This document shows positions 9,900 to 19,759 of a DNA stretch of 64,000 nt, in pieces. The number at the start of each line of letters is the position of its first letter. The first letter of the stretch is position 1. Where the stretch lies: NCBI GenBank assembly GCA_026710905.1, contig JAPOQD010000016.1, forward strand, positions 32,107 to 96,106, written 5' to 3'. The position numbers and the translations under genes were made by a program. The stretch comes from Halieaceae bacterium (GTDB lineage: Bacteria > Pseudomonadota > Gammaproteobacteria > Pseudomonadales > Halieaceae). The notes beneath the pieces were generated by a model. The model was not told the origin of the DNA and ran no database searches. It saw nothing but the letters and a program-made list of their open reading frames with translations.

Positions 9900-10712
9900 T
9901 TGCAAGTAACAGACATAAAACCTGACATTGGCACCTGGGTTGAGGCCTCAAAGGAAGTTCTGCTCAGTGGAGGACACGCAACTGAATTACGGGCGCTGCT
10001 AGAGCAGCGGGGAGTACTGGTTTTCCCCGAACTGCATTTCACCAATGAAGAACTGGTGGCCTTCACCCAGACCCTGGGCACACTGGCGCCGGAAATACGA
10101 GGCGAGATTACCTACAAGATCACCATGGATGAAAAAGAAAATGCCAGGGCGGATTACCTGAAGGGAGCCTTCTACTGGCACATCGACGGCACCATGTCGA
10201 AGATGCCGATCCTCGCCTCCCTGTTATCGGCCGAGGCGCTGTCAAAAGAGGGCGGGGATACCGGCTTTTGCAATACCTACGCGGCCTATGACCACCTGTC
10301 CGAAGAACGCAAAGCCGAGTTGGACGGTCTGCGCGTACATCATTCGTTCTGGAATTCGCAGTTGTATCACCAGCCGGAGCCCACATTGGCCAAACTGGAG
10401 GAGTGGATGTCCCTGGGCAGCAACGAACTACCCCTGGTATGGAAACATGCCTCCGGTCGCAAGTCCCTGGTGCTAGGGAGCACCGCCCAATACGTTGTGG
10501 GTATGGAGCCCCAGGACAGTGCAAAACTGCTCCATGGCTTGCGCGATTGGGCTACCGGCGAACCCTTCCACTATCGCCACAAGTGGTCGCTTGGTGACCT
10601 GGTGATCTGGGACAACACCGGCACCATGCACCGGGCAACGCCTTACACTGCGGACAGTGGCCGGATGATGATACGCACCAAACTGGAAGGCGAGGAGCCT
10701 TTCGCAGCCTGA
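9900..10712 (+). CDS. TauD/TfdA-family 2-oxoglutarate-dependent dioxygenase (paralogue 1)
   Basis: Non-haem Fe(II), 2-oxoglutarate-dependent oxygenase of 270 residues. Iron ligands are visible as the HxD pair in FYWHIDGTMSK near residue 97 and the distal His in GTMHRATPY near residue 243. The 2-oxoglutarate-binding Arg is in GRMMIRTKLEGEE near residue 260. The start is a TTG at 9900 preceded by GAAGGTAG at about 9887-9894; no better ATG is nearby. The closest relative in the window is the dioxygenase at 32648, which shares long blocks such as LLEQRGVLVFPE, ADYL, GGDTxFCNTYAAY and LPLVWKH. A third copy lies at 42677. The substrate is unknown; TfdA and TauD themselves attack aryloxyacids and taurine. 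Confidence 0.9.
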   Translation: MQVTDIKPDIGTWVEASKEVLLSGGHATELRALLEQRGVLVFPELHFTNEELVAFTQTLGTLAPEIRGEITYKITMDEKENARADYLKGAFYWHIDGTMSKMPILASLLSAEALSKEGGDTGFCNTYAAYDHLSEERKAELDGLRVHHSFWNSQLYHQPEPTLAKLEEWMSLGSNELPLVWKHASGRKSLVLGSTAQYVVGMEPQDSAKLLHGLRDWATGEPFHYRHKWSLGDLVIWDNTGTMHRATPYTADSGRMMIRTKLEGEEPFAA

Positions 10713-10724
10713 TCCATGGGCTGC

Positions 10725-10837
10725 GCCAGGAACTGTTCAACACCTGTGCCGCGCAGGGCGATGGTGAACTGGATCACTCCGGATTGGTGAAGGCCCTCGA
10801 GACCATGGCGGCACACAAAACCGCCGGGGAGGAATAG
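10725..10837 (+). pseudogene. Duplicated 3' fragment of the GarR-type dehydrogenase gene
   Basis: These 113 bases repeat 7753-7865, the end of the GarR-type gene, with only a handful of differences (mostly third-position changes, plus GGCG to GGAA just before the stop). Read in frame, the fragment encodes the last 36 residues (from QELFNTCAAQGDGELDHSG) and the stop codon. No matching 5' part is present. The MFS gene, the SDR remnant and the dioxygenase lie between the two copies. This looks like the scar of an insertion or partial duplication that carried those genes in. Confidence 0.85.
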
Positions 10838-10892
10838 CAGGGTGTCAGTCCGAGACCGACTGCTTGAGCAATATCATTCTATAGGTTGCAAA

Positions 10893-12044
10893 ATGCGTTT
10901 GACGAAATTTACCCACCTCACAGATTTCGGTAAGGCATGTCTCCTTGCCGCAGTTTTGGGAGAAGTATCCAACTCTGTCCAGGCAAACGATATGGGCTTC
11001 GTAGTCTCCCACATTGAATTCGCTCTCGCCAACGGAGTTGACACGGCCACGGCATGCCCTGATGGCATGAGTCAAAGCTATCAGAACATCGGCGAGGGCT
11101 ATATAGACATGCCCAAAATTCAGCAACGACCCAGCGAAAGTAATCGGGAATTTTATGATCGTTTTAGAAAATTGACCGAAAGCAATGGGGTCAGGAATCT
11201 CTGCCAGAACCCCGAACTGGGTGGTCCCAACCCGACATTTCGCACTGTGAGTGGAGATGGAACGCCTGTCTATGGGATTAATATAGACGGGGATAACTCG
11301 AAGGATTCCGGCGCCTGCTTCCACTCTGATTTCACCGGGGTGAATGGCGAGGCGGGCATAGACAATCAGTTCTATCGCGTATTTGGTTGTGTCAATGGGT
11401 TCCAACCATCAGGACAGGCAAATGATTTTGCCACCGAGATGCTGACCGGCTCATGGGGAATTCTAATCAAAATTACCGACGTGGAAGACGCCTACAACGA
11501 CGAGTCAGTTGGAGTTGGTATCTACGCCAATGGTGACCCCATAAAGTTAAGTCCCTCCAGAGTACCTCTGCGCTACGCCTCTTATTCTATTCACCACGCT
11601 CCACGTTTTCATGCAGAAACTACAGGTGAAATCGTCGACGGCGTGCTGACCACAGCGCCTGTAGATGTTCGATTTCCCTGGGTAGTCAATGCAATGCACG
11701 TGGATCGTTACCTGCGCGACGCGAGGTTGCAAGCTACTATCGGAGAGGACGGTAGGCTCGACGGCTACCTCGCTGGTTATTCCCCGGTAGAGATCGTCTA
11801 CGATGTCAATGTCGGCTTCCGGAACGCAATAGATACCGAGGGAGAACCCAGTCCACAACGACGAATAGTCGGCTCTGCCTTCGGTAAAGCGAACGTGATG
11901 GGGTACACCTGCGAGGGGGTTTATCACGCACTGTATGCGAACGCCGATGGCCACCCTGATCCAGAGACCGGAAAATGCAATTCCATTTCAACTCAGTTCC
12001 GGATTCAGGCGTTACCCGCATTCGTAATAGATTCAGAACTATAA
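10893..12044 (+). CDS. Secreted protein of unknown function
   Basis: A protein of about 383 residues that I do not recognise. The ATG at 10893 gives a convincing signal peptide: MRLTKF, then a hydrophobic stretch with KACLLAAVLG, then a likely cleavage after SVQA. A GTG at 10842 is also in frame with a GGAGG-like sequence before it, but that sequence is the tail of the duplicated GarR fragment and would give an awkward 17-residue leader. The mature protein is acidic, rich in Gly, Asp and Asn, has at least four Cys that could form disulfides, and has no clear membrane segment or catalytic motif. It sits alone between two gene fragments, so context gives no function. Confidence 0.7.
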   Translation: MRLTKFTHLTDFGKACLLAAVLGEVSNSVQANDMGFVVSHIEFALANGVDTATACPDGMSQSYQNIGEGYIDMPKIQQRPSESNREFYDRFRKLTESNGVRNLCQNPELGGPNPTFRTVSGDGTPVYGINIDGDNSKDSGACFHSDFTGVNGEAGIDNQFYRVFGCVNGFQPSGQANDFATEMLTGSWGILIKITDVEDAYNDESVGVGIYANGDPIKLSPSRVPLRYASYSIHHAPRFHAETTGEIVDGVLTTAPVDVRFPWVVNAMHVDRYLRDARLQATIGEDGRLDGYLAGYSPVEIVYDVNVGFRNAIDTEGEPSPQRRIVGSAFGKANVMGYTCEGVYHALYANADGHPDPETGKCNSISTQFRIQALPAFVIDSEL

Positions 12045-12066
12045 TATTACGATCCGGCGGTCGTAG

Positions 12067-12336
12067 TTGGCACTGGCCAACCACCGTCAGGCCATTCGCA
12101 CAGAAATTGTCAAGACAGCGAAGGAGTTTCGCCGTATACAGATTGAGGCGGTTGAGCAATTGCTGGTGGAGCGTGGTGTAGATACGAGTCTAACGCCCGC
12201 AGCTGCCGTTGTTACAATTACCGGCGCGCTTTCTCGCGCCATGGCCCAGGATTGTGCCCTGGGGGTGGATGAGGGGTATGACCAGGCCGTGGCAGTGGTG
12301 GAACGGGGTTTGGAGTGGCTGGGCAAGCAGGAATAA
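12067..12336 (+). pseudogene. C-terminal remnant of a TetR-family regulator
   Basis: The 89-residue frame (from HRQAIRTEIVKTAKEFRRIQ to ERGLEWLGKQE) resembles the ligand-binding C-terminal half of TetR-type repressors, including the typical AVVTITGALSRAMAQDCALG helix. The N-terminal DNA-binding domain is absent, and a TAG stop lies directly before the first codon. It begins 22 bases after the unknown secreted protein. As it stands it cannot bind DNA in the usual way, so it is probably a relic. The MFS or dioxygenase gene nearby could have been its old target. Confidence 0.6.
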
Positions 12337-12642
12337 TTGCCGGACAGTCTGGCGGAACCACCAAGTAGCGGCCCGGGATCCCTTTCTTTGCCTTCGGCGA
12401 ATTACTATTTGCTAACAAGTAGTTCAGCTTTGAACGTGATTTTGTTCGGGTTCGGTAATGAGGCCCTTACGATCACGAGATAAAGCCCCAAGGGTACATA
12501 CCCGACAAATGGGTTGCCCGGGAATCCTGGAAGTACCGGGAGGACAGGTCCGCCGCAGAAGAAGCCTGGTGAGATATGCGGGCCAGTCCAGGTCAATCAT
12601 CAAGGAATCCTCCACACACTGTATTTCCACGGTATGGAAGGG
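12337..12642. other. Intergenic region with a repeat-element end
   Basis: No gene is visible. At 12567-12583 the sequence TGGTGAGATATGCGGGC is the exact reverse complement of the first 17 bases of the repeat region at 27577. It marks one end of the AGCCCGCAT-type element family found elsewhere in the window. The other end is not recognisable here. Confidence 0.5.
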
Positions 12643-13587
12643 CTATCGCAACAGTTGTTGTTCGAGTTCGTGTAGCACGCGGTAACAGGGCAGCACCTGC
12701 GCCACGCTGGAATTCGGTACACGGCCTTCCTGGATGGCTGAAAAAAACTCCCGGTCCTGCAACTCGATACCATTCATGGAGACAGCGACTTTCGATACGT
12801 CCACAGGCTCCTCCTTTCCATTCACAAGGTCGTCATAGCGGGCAAGATAAGTGCCGTTGTCGCAAATATAGCGAAAGAAGCTTCCCAGAGGGCCATCGTT
12901 ATTGAAAGACAGGGACAGGGTGCAGATCGCACCGCTGCTCGATGTAAGTTGAACAGACATGTCCATGGCGATGCCCAGCTCCGGGTGCAGCGGACCCTGA
13001 ACCGCATTCGCCAGCATGATCTCTCCGCCCGCCTGGTACGCAAACAGATCCACAGTATGTGCAGCGTGGTGCCACAACAGGTGATCGGTCCAGGAGCGCG
13101 CCTCACCCTTGGCATTGATGTTCTTGCGGCGGAAGAAATAGGTTTGCACATCCATCTGCTGCAGGTTCAGTTCTCCTTCAACGACACGCTGGTGAATCCA
13201 TTGGTGCGAGGGATTAAAGCGGCGCGTGTGACCCACCATGCAGACCAAACCAGTGTCCTGTTGCACTCGGTCAACGGCGTCTGCATCTTCCCAGCTATCC
13301 GCCAGCGGAATCTCTGTTTGCACATGCACACCGGCCCGCATGCACTGAATTGCCTCTGCAGAGTGCTGCTGGGTCGGCGTGCAGAGAATTGCGGCGTCGA
13401 TGCCAGGCTGCGCCAGGGCATCGGCAAGATCAGTTGTCACATGGGGGATGCCGTATTCATCGGCTACCGCCTGGGTCTTGTCCAAGGTGCGCCCGACCAG
13501 CGACAGGACCTCCACGTTGTCGATGTTGCGAATGCCGTCCAGGTGCTTGATGCCGAACGCCCCGGGGCCCGCGAGTATTACTTTCAT
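12643..13587 (-). CDS. ligC: 4-carboxy-2-hydroxymuconate-6-semialdehyde dehydrogenase (LigC)
   Basis: Gfo/Idh/MocA-fold NAD(P)-dependent dehydrogenase of 314 residues that oxidises the ring-fission product of LigAB to 2-pyrone-4,6-dicarboxylate. The N-terminus MKVILAGPGAFGIKHLDGI gives the Rossmann site. AAILCTPTQQHSAEAI and GVHVQTEIPLADS form the active-site EKP-like block, here EIP: the usual Lys is replaced by Ile. GHTRRFNPSHQWIH follows near residue 125. The ORF is open further upstream, but MKVIL at 13587 is the family start. It is the last gene of the lig operon, 29 bases after ligB. LigC orthologues are known to differ from sugar dehydrogenases at this site. Confidence 0.88.
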   Translation of the reverse strand: MKVILAGPGAFGIKHLDGIRNIDNVEVLSLVGRTLDKTQAVADEYGIPHVTTDLADALAQPGIDAAILCTPTQQHSAEAIQCMRAGVHVQTEIPLADSWEDADAVDRVQQDTGLVCMVGHTRRFNPSHQWIHQRVVEGELNLQQMDVQTYFFRRKNINAKGEARSWTDHLLWHHAAHTVDLFAYQAGGEIMLANAVQGPLHPELGIAMDMSVQLTSSSGAICTLSLSFNNDGPLGSFFRYICDNGTYLARYDDLVNGKEEPVDVSKVAVSMNGIELQDREFFSAIQEGRVPNSSVAQVLPCYRVLHELEQQLLR

Positions 13588-13616
13588 GCTGTTCTCCGAA
13601 TCTGCGTAGTGGTGAC

Positions 13617-14847
<1,231 letters not shown>

Positions 14848-14858
14848 GGCGCGCTTCC

Positions 14859-15749
14859 TCAATCGGACCAGTACAGGCGCATCGGGTTGTCCACCAGCAG
14901 TTTTTGCCGCAACTCCGGCGTTGCTGCAATGCCTGGGATAAAGTCCACCAGCTTGCCGTCGTCCGGCATGTGGTTTTTCATGTTGGGGTGCGGCCAGTCG
15001 GTGCCCCACAGCACCCGATCCGGGAAAGTTTCCACGATCCGGCGCGCAAACGGCGCCACATCCTCATAGCCGGGCGGGCCTCCCAGAGACAGCCTCTCCG
15101 GGCAGCTCACCTTGCACCAGATGCGCGGGTGCTCGGCCAACATTTTCACAAACAACTCAAATTCCGGGCCATTCACGGCCATGCTGACATCGGGCCTTCC
15201 CATATGGTCGACTACCAGAATGACTGGCAACGAAGTAAAAAAATCATACAACTCCGGCAACTCACTTGCCTCGAAGTAAATCACAATATGCCAACCCAGC
15301 TTCTCTACCCGGGTGGCGATCTCCTGCAACGAATCAAACGGTAAAGCATCCACCAGACGCTTGACAAAATTAAAGCGTACGCCGCGCACACCGGCCGTAT
15401 GGAGTTCGGCAAGCTCTGCATCGGTGACCTCAGGTTTTACTGCGGCAACCCCACGTGCCATGGCGTTTGAATGAGCCAACGCGTCTACGAGGGCGCGATT
15501 GTCGGCACCGTGGCAGCTCGCCTGCACGATCACATTACGGGAAAAACCCAGATGATCTCGCAGTGCCCACAACTTTTCTTTCGGCGCATCACAGGGCGTG
15601 TACTTGCGTTCGGGCGTGAATGGGAATACGGCGCCCGGGCCGAAGACATGGCAGTGCGCGTCTACCGCACCCGGTGGCGGTACAAAACCAGGAGTTGCAG
15701 GCGCCGGGTGAAATGGCAGCCAGTCGGCGTCCATCCTGAAAGCGCTCAC
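14859..15749 (-). CDS. ligI: 2-pyrone-4,6-dicarboxylate hydrolase (LigI)
   Basis: Amidohydrolase-superfamily lactonase of 296 residues that opens 2-pyrone-4,6-dicarboxylate to 4-oxalomesaconate. The N-terminal VDAHCHVFGPG carries the HxH-type motif near residue 32. The central ASCHGADNRALVDAL, VVDHMGRP and C-terminal VLWGTDWPHPN (Asp general base) are all present. Length agrees with the roughly 293-residue family. Its start overlaps the ligJ stop by 4 bases, so the two are probably coupled. Confidence 0.94.
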   Translation of the reverse strand: MSAFRMDADWLPFHPAPATPGFVPPPGAVDAHCHVFGPGAVFPFTPERKYTPCDAPKEKLWALRDHLGFSRNVIVQASCHGADNRALVDALAHSNAMARGVAAVKPEVTDAELAELHTAGVRGVRFNFVKRLVDALPFDSLQEIATRVEKLGWHIVIYFEASELPELYDFFTSLPVILVVDHMGRPDVSMAVNGPEFELFVKMLAEHPRIWCKVSCPERLSLGGPPGYEDVAPFARRIVETFPDRVLWGTDWPHPNMKNHMPDDGKLVDFIPGIAATPELRQKLLVDNPMRLYWSD

Positions 15750-16765
15750 TGTCCTCGCTCCTTCAATAGTGCATCCAGGCGCGGGTAGACACGGCGGGCG
15801 TTACCCTCGTACACCTTGTAGCGATCGTCGTCGGACAACCGCAGCGCGTCGATATAGCGCTTGGTGTCGTCAAAGTACTGCCCGGTTTCCGGATCTATGC
15901 CGCGTACCGCCCCCACCATTTCGGAGCCGAATAAAATATTGTTGATGTCGATCACCCGGAACAGCAGGTCGATACCCGGCTGGTGATAAACGCAGGTATC
16001 GAAAAACACGTTTTTCATCACGTGTTCCGCCAGGGGCGGACGCTTCAGCATATCGGCAAGGCCGCGATAACGGCCCCAATGGTAGGGTACGGCACCGCCA
16101 CCGTGGGGGATGATAAAGCGCAACGCGGGAAAATCGCGGAACAGATCGCCCTCGATAAATTGCATAAACGCCGTGGTGTCTGCATTGATGTAGTGGGCGC
16201 CGGTGGCGTGAAAATTGGCATTGCAAGAGCCCGATACGTGGACCATCGCCGGCACGTCCAGTTCTACCATTTTCTCGAACAAAGGATACCAGTTACGGTC
16301 GGTGAGGGGCGCCGAGGTCCAGTGGCCACCGGAAGGGTCGGGGTTCAGGTTACAACCGACGAAACCGAGTTGATTGACGCAGCGCTCCAGCTCGGCCACC
16401 GAATTGGCGATGGAAACCCCCGGTGACTGAGGTAATTGGCAGACGCCGATAAACGTTTCGGGATAGAGGTCAACCACGCGCTTGATCAGGTTGTTACAGG
16501 CCGCCGTCCATTGGCCGGACACCGCCTCGTCGCCGGCGTGATGCGCCATCGCCGAAGCGCGCGGCGAGAAAATGGTCATGTCGGCGCCGCGTTCCCGCAG
16601 CAGCCGCAACTGGTTTTGTTCGATACTTTCACGGATCTCTTCGTCGCTGATCGTTTTCGGCGCGGGAAGCGGTTGACCCGCCGTGTGGGCGGCAAGCTGT
16701 GCTTCGCGATACGCCTGGTGCGGTGCGGGCGCGGTAGTGTAATGCCCGTGGCAATCAATGATCAT
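15746..16765 (-). CDS. ligJ: 4-oxalomesaconate hydratase (LigJ)
   Basis: Amidohydrolase-2 family hydratase of 339 residues that adds water to 4-oxalomesaconate to give 4-carboxy-4-hydroxy-2-oxoadipate. The metal site starts at MIIDCHGHYTT. VHVSGSCNANFHATGAHYIN and IIPHGGGAVPYHWGRYRGL supply further His ligands, and ILFGSEMVGAVRGIDPETG is the conserved C-terminal block. Its start overlaps the upstream dehydrogenase stop by 4 bases. Position and length match LigJ/GalB-equivalent enzymes of the LigJ type. Confidence 0.93.
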   Translation of the reverse strand: MIIDCHGHYTTAPAPHQAYREAQLAAHTAGQPLPAPKTISDEEIRESIEQNQLRLLRERGADMTIFSPRASAMAHHAGDEAVSGQWTAACNNLIKRVVDLYPETFIGVCQLPQSPGVSIANSVAELERCVNQLGFVGCNLNPDPSGGHWTSAPLTDRNWYPLFEKMVELDVPAMVHVSGSCNANFHATGAHYINADTTAFMQFIEGDLFRDFPALRFIIPHGGGAVPYHWGRYRGLADMLKRPPLAEHVMKNVFFDTCVYHQPGIDLLFRVIDINNILFGSEMVGAVRGIDPETGQYFDDTKRYIDALRLSDDDRYKVYEGNARRVYPRLDALLKERGQ

Positions 16766-17667
16766 CGGCTGTTTTTCTCAATGGGAGTATCTGCCGCCAG
16801 CGCACGAATTGCATCCAGCATTGCCGTCAGCTCCCGGTTTTCCAGCGCCGCGGCGAAGCGTGGCGCCCAGGCCTGGCGCAATACCGTTGCCGCGCTCATA
16901 TGCGGCTCGATGCCAGCGTCGGCCACTGTGCGGGCGGCCTCCTCCATTTCCTCGGCGCGCCGGACGCCGTGCAGCAGAGTACGAGAGATCATATAGCGCG
17001 CGTGCCCGGCCCAGTCCGGCCGGGGAAACAGGACGCTGAGGGAATCGACCACGGCCGTTTCTACCCCGTAGTGACGCGCTGCCAGCAGGGATTCACTCAA
17101 TAAAGCCTCGGCGCCCTTGACTATCACACTGCGGCACATTTTGGTGGCGGCCGCTGCACCTAACTGCCCGGCGCAAAAGCGCATACCACTAAAGCCCAAT
17201 GCAACGCCCTCGGGAAGAAACGCTTCGGCATGCGGCCCACCGATAAGGATGGGTGAGGCAATACCCTGCGGTGCAATTGGTGACATGATCACCGCCTCAA
17301 TGTAGCGGCCACCGGCTTGGGTCACTAGCTCCGACACCGCGCATTTGGCGCCGGGGGAGACCGAATTGAGATCGAGAAACCTGGCCTCGGGCTGCAGCCC
17401 GGATAGCACTGACTCCACCGCTGGCAGATTCCGGGCGGCAGTGACCGCCGAAATAACCAGATCACAATCCTGCACGCTGGCCACGGCGCAGTCGGCCGCC
17501 TTGAGATGCGGCAACTCATGCAGGGTCTGGGATGGTTTGCTGTTCGGGTCGTCAAACAGCGGGTCGTAGGTTTTGATGACCAGGTCGGGGAATCCTGCAA
17601 GGCCGGCAGCCAGCGTGGCGCCGACTTCGCCCAGGCCCATCAGGCAAACAGTTCGCCGCGAAGTCAT
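16762..17667 (-). CDS. NAD(P)-binding dehydrogenase with DUF1932 C-terminal domain
   Basis: A 301-residue protein with an N-terminal 6-phosphogluconate-dehydrogenase-like Rossmann domain (CLMGLGEVGATLAAGL) and a helical C-terminal domain of the DUF1932 type. The lysine in GAAAATKMCRSVIVKGAEAL sits where the family catalytic Lys lies. I chose the ATG at 17667, which overlaps the ligU stop as ATGA. Its tight placement inside the lig operon, between ligU and ligJ, indicates a role in protocatechuate or gallate degradation, perhaps reduction of a keto intermediate or by-product. The precise reaction is not established by sequence. Similar genes accompany lig/gal clusters in other proteobacteria. 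Confidence 0.8.
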   Translation of the reverse strand: MTSRRTVCLMGLGEVGATLAAGLAGFPDLVIKTYDPLFDDPNSKPSQTLHELPHLKAADCAVASVQDCDLVISAVTAARNLPAVESVLSGLQPEARFLDLNSVSPGAKCAVSELVTQAGGRYIEAVIMSPIAPQGIASPILIGGPHAEAFLPEGVALGFSGMRFCAGQLGAAAATKMCRSVIVKGAEALLSESLLAARHYGVETAVVDSLSVLFPRPDWAGHARYMISRTLLHGVRRAEEMEEAARTVADAGIEPHMSAATVLRQAWAPRFAAALENRELTAMLDAIRALAADTPIEKNSR

Positions 17668-18764
17668 GGCCCGCTCCACACTGCAGCAGGAATCATGACC
17701 GTACCTCGCATCAACGAACGGCTGGTGCGCAACAGGGCAGCGCGTTTGACTTCCATGCCATCAGCGCCGGTGGCGACTTCAACGTCGACCGTGAAGAAAC
17801 CTGTTGGATGTTCGACCTCGAGACGTTGCGACCCGCCGTTAGCGTTCAGCCCGCAAACTTGCTGGGCGACGGACCCCGGTAACAGGCAACCTGTGGCTAC
17901 GCTGACAGCGCCAAGCACGCCAATTGCCTCGTGCACCCGGTGTGGAATAAAAATACGGGTGCAAATCACGCCGCCGTCCCGGGCCGGGGCGACCAGGCTC
18001 ATCTTCGGTACGGTCTTGCCGGAGACGTTACCCAGGTTCATCCGTTCGCCCAGCGCCAAACGGATGGATTCTACCCGGGCTTTAAGTTTGCTGTCGGCTT
18101 CCAGTTCGGCGGGGCTTTCGTAACCGGTTTTGCCTACGCTCGCCGCATTGAGCAACACCACCGGCATGCCGTTGTCGATACAGGTCACGTTGACGCCGTT
18201 CACCTCGTCGACGACGTTCCCGGTTGGCAGCAAGGCACCGCAACTGGAGCCGGCGATATCGAGAAATTCCAATGTCACCGCTGCAGCCGTACCGGGCACG
18301 CCATCAATGTGCGCATTGCCCCCATATTCCACGCTACCGCCGGGTGTGTGAATCCGCGCCACGGCGATGCCGCCGGTATTGACCATATGGATGCGAACAT
18401 CGGTGAATTCATCCCCGGCTGGCACCAGGCCGCACTCGATCGCAAAAGGACCGACGCCCGCCAGTATATTGCCGCAGTTCTGGCTGGCAGAGACCTCGGC
18501 CCTGTCGACCATCACCTGCAGGAACAGGTAATCCACATCGGCCTCGTCTTTCGATGAAGGGCTGACCACGGCAATCTTGCTGGTCAGCGGATGAGCGCCG
18601 CCCAAGCCGTCAATTTGGCGCTCATCCGGCGAGCCCATCGCCGCGAGCAGCACCTGGTCGCGTTGAACACTGTTCACGGGCAGTTCGCTGGCGAGGAAAT
18701 AGAGCCCCTTTGAGGTGCCGCCACGCATGACGCTGCAGGGGATGGCTGTTTGCATTTCAGGCAT
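17664..18764 (-). CDS. ligU: 4-oxalomesaconate tautomerase (LigU, PrpF family)
   Basis: PrpF-fold isomerase of 366 residues. It starts with the diagnostic [20 protein letters not shown], includes [20 protein letters not shown] near residue 95 (Cys region), and ends in the [12 protein letters not shown] block. LigU/GalD enzymes convert the keto form of 4-oxalomesaconate to the isomer used by the hydratase. It overlaps ligK by 8 bases and the next gene by 4, so it is embedded in the operon. Confidence 0.9.
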   Translation of the reverse strand: MPEMQTAIPCSVMRGGTSKGLYFLASELPVNSVQRDQVLLAAMGSPDERQIDGLGGAHPLTSKIAVVSPSSKDEADVDYLFLQVMVDRAEVSASQNCGNILAGVGPFAIECGLVPAGDEFTDVRIHMVNTGGIAVARIHTPGGSVEYGGNAHIDGVPGTAAAVTLEFLDIAGSSCGALLPTGNVVDEVNGVNVTCIDNGMPVVLLNAASVGKTGYESPAELEADSKLKARVESIRLALGERMNLGNVSGKTVPKMSLVAPARDGGVICTRIFIPHRVHEAIGVLGAVSVATGCLLPGSVAQQVCGLNANGGSQRLEVEHPTGFFTVDVEVATGADGMEVKRAALLRTSRSLMRGTVMIPAAVWSGP

Positions 18765-19446
18765 CGCCCAGCGATTCGACGTATTTCAAGCCCTTCGCTG
18801 CGAGCCGCTCGCGCATCCTGTACAGGTCGAGGCCCAATACGCCGCTGGCGAGCATGTCGCGCTTTTCGCTCTCTTTCGCCTCGCGCTCGTTCGCTCTGGC
18901 CAACACCGCATCGACCTCCAGCCTTGAAACCGCGACTACACCGTCGTCGTCGGCCACAATCAGGTCTCCAGGATTGACCAGAGTCCCCGCGCATACTACC
19001 GGCAGGTTGACGTTGCCCAGGGTTTCCTTAACCGTGCCCTGGGCAAACACGGCCTTTGACCAAACCGGAAACTGCATTTCTGTCAGGGTGGCTATATCGC
19101 GCACTCCGGCGTCGATAATCAGGCCGCGCACACCCCGCGCCCTGAGGGATTCCGCCAGCAGATCGCCGAAGTAGCCGTCCTCGCAGGGGCTGGTGGGCGC
19201 CACCACCAGTATGTCTCCAGGCTGGCATTGCTCGACGGCGACGTGCAGCATCCAGTTGTCACCCGGGGCCACCTCGCAGGTGACCGCCGTGCCGGCCTCG
19301 TGGATTGGCCGATAGATGGGACGCATATAGGAAGCCAACAGACCACGCCGGTGGTAGGACTCGTGCACGGTTGCCACGCCCAGCCCGGTAAATTTATCAA
19401 CGACGCTGGCGTCGACCCGTTCAACGCTGGTGACCACTATCGACAC
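18757..19446 (-). CDS. ligK: 4-carboxy-4-hydroxy-2-oxoadipate aldolase (LigK)
   Basis: Class II, RraA-like aldolase that cleaves 4-carboxy-4-hydroxy-2-oxoadipate to pyruvate and oxaloacetate, the last step of the pathway. It has [35 protein letters not shown], then [19 protein letters not shown], whose GxxxDAGVRD segment matches the metal and substrate site. The open frame reaches an ATG at 19539, but that ATG has no ribosome-binding site. A GTG at 19446 has AAGGGG 7-8 bases upstream and gives 229 residues, the normal family size, so I prefer it. It is the first gene of the lig operon. Confidence 0.9.
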   Translation of the reverse strand: MSIVVTSVERVDASVVDKFTGLGVATVHESYHRRGLLASYMRPIYRPIHEAGTAVTCEVAPGDNWMLHVAVEQCQPGDILVVAPTSPCEDGYFGDLLAESLRARGVRGLIIDAGVRDIATLTEMQFPVWSKAVFAQGTVKETLGNVNLPVVCAGTLVNPGDLIVADDDGVVAVSRLEVDAVLARANEREAKESEKRDMLASGVLGLDLYRMRERLAAKGLKYVESLGDA

Positions 19447-19539
19447 GGCGACTTTCCCCTTCAGTTCGGCAGTTAGCTCTGTGCTGGATAGTAGTCGGTG
19501 GGGGTCCGGGAAACCAATGGTATCGGCTTTTGTACCCAT

Positions 19540-19759
19540 GAGAAATAGTTAACAAGTCGAGGAGAGCCTTGACGTTCTGAATTAAAGAAAGACTAATCCG
19601 TAAAAACTATTTTTATTATAATTTAAATTATTATCAATTATTTCAATATGTTATAAAATATATATTAGATGGGCCTGAACTGGAACGGTTGCTTGCGGGT
19701 TGTAAACCCCATGAATATTCAACTACAGTGCCAAGGAAGACTCGATTCGGAAGTCCCCC
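19540..19759. promoter_or_regulatory. AT-rich divergent promoter region of the lig operon and its LysR regulator
   Basis: The gap between ligK (minus) and the LysR gene (plus) is unusually AT-rich, especially 19600-19670 (runs such as ATTATAATTTAAATTATTATC). LysR proteins normally bind between their own gene and the divergent target operon, so an operator and both promoters are expected here. I could not fix a single T-N11-A site because many fit in such AT-rich DNA. Confidence 0.6.

Noticed and set aside
8747..10081. A 444-codon open frame on the minus strand
   Set aside because: It overlaps the MFS gene and the dioxygenase gene in other frames, is rich in Arg, Ser and Pro in the way of shadow frames, and shows no domain of its own. 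Its last part merely mirrors the MFS coding sequence.
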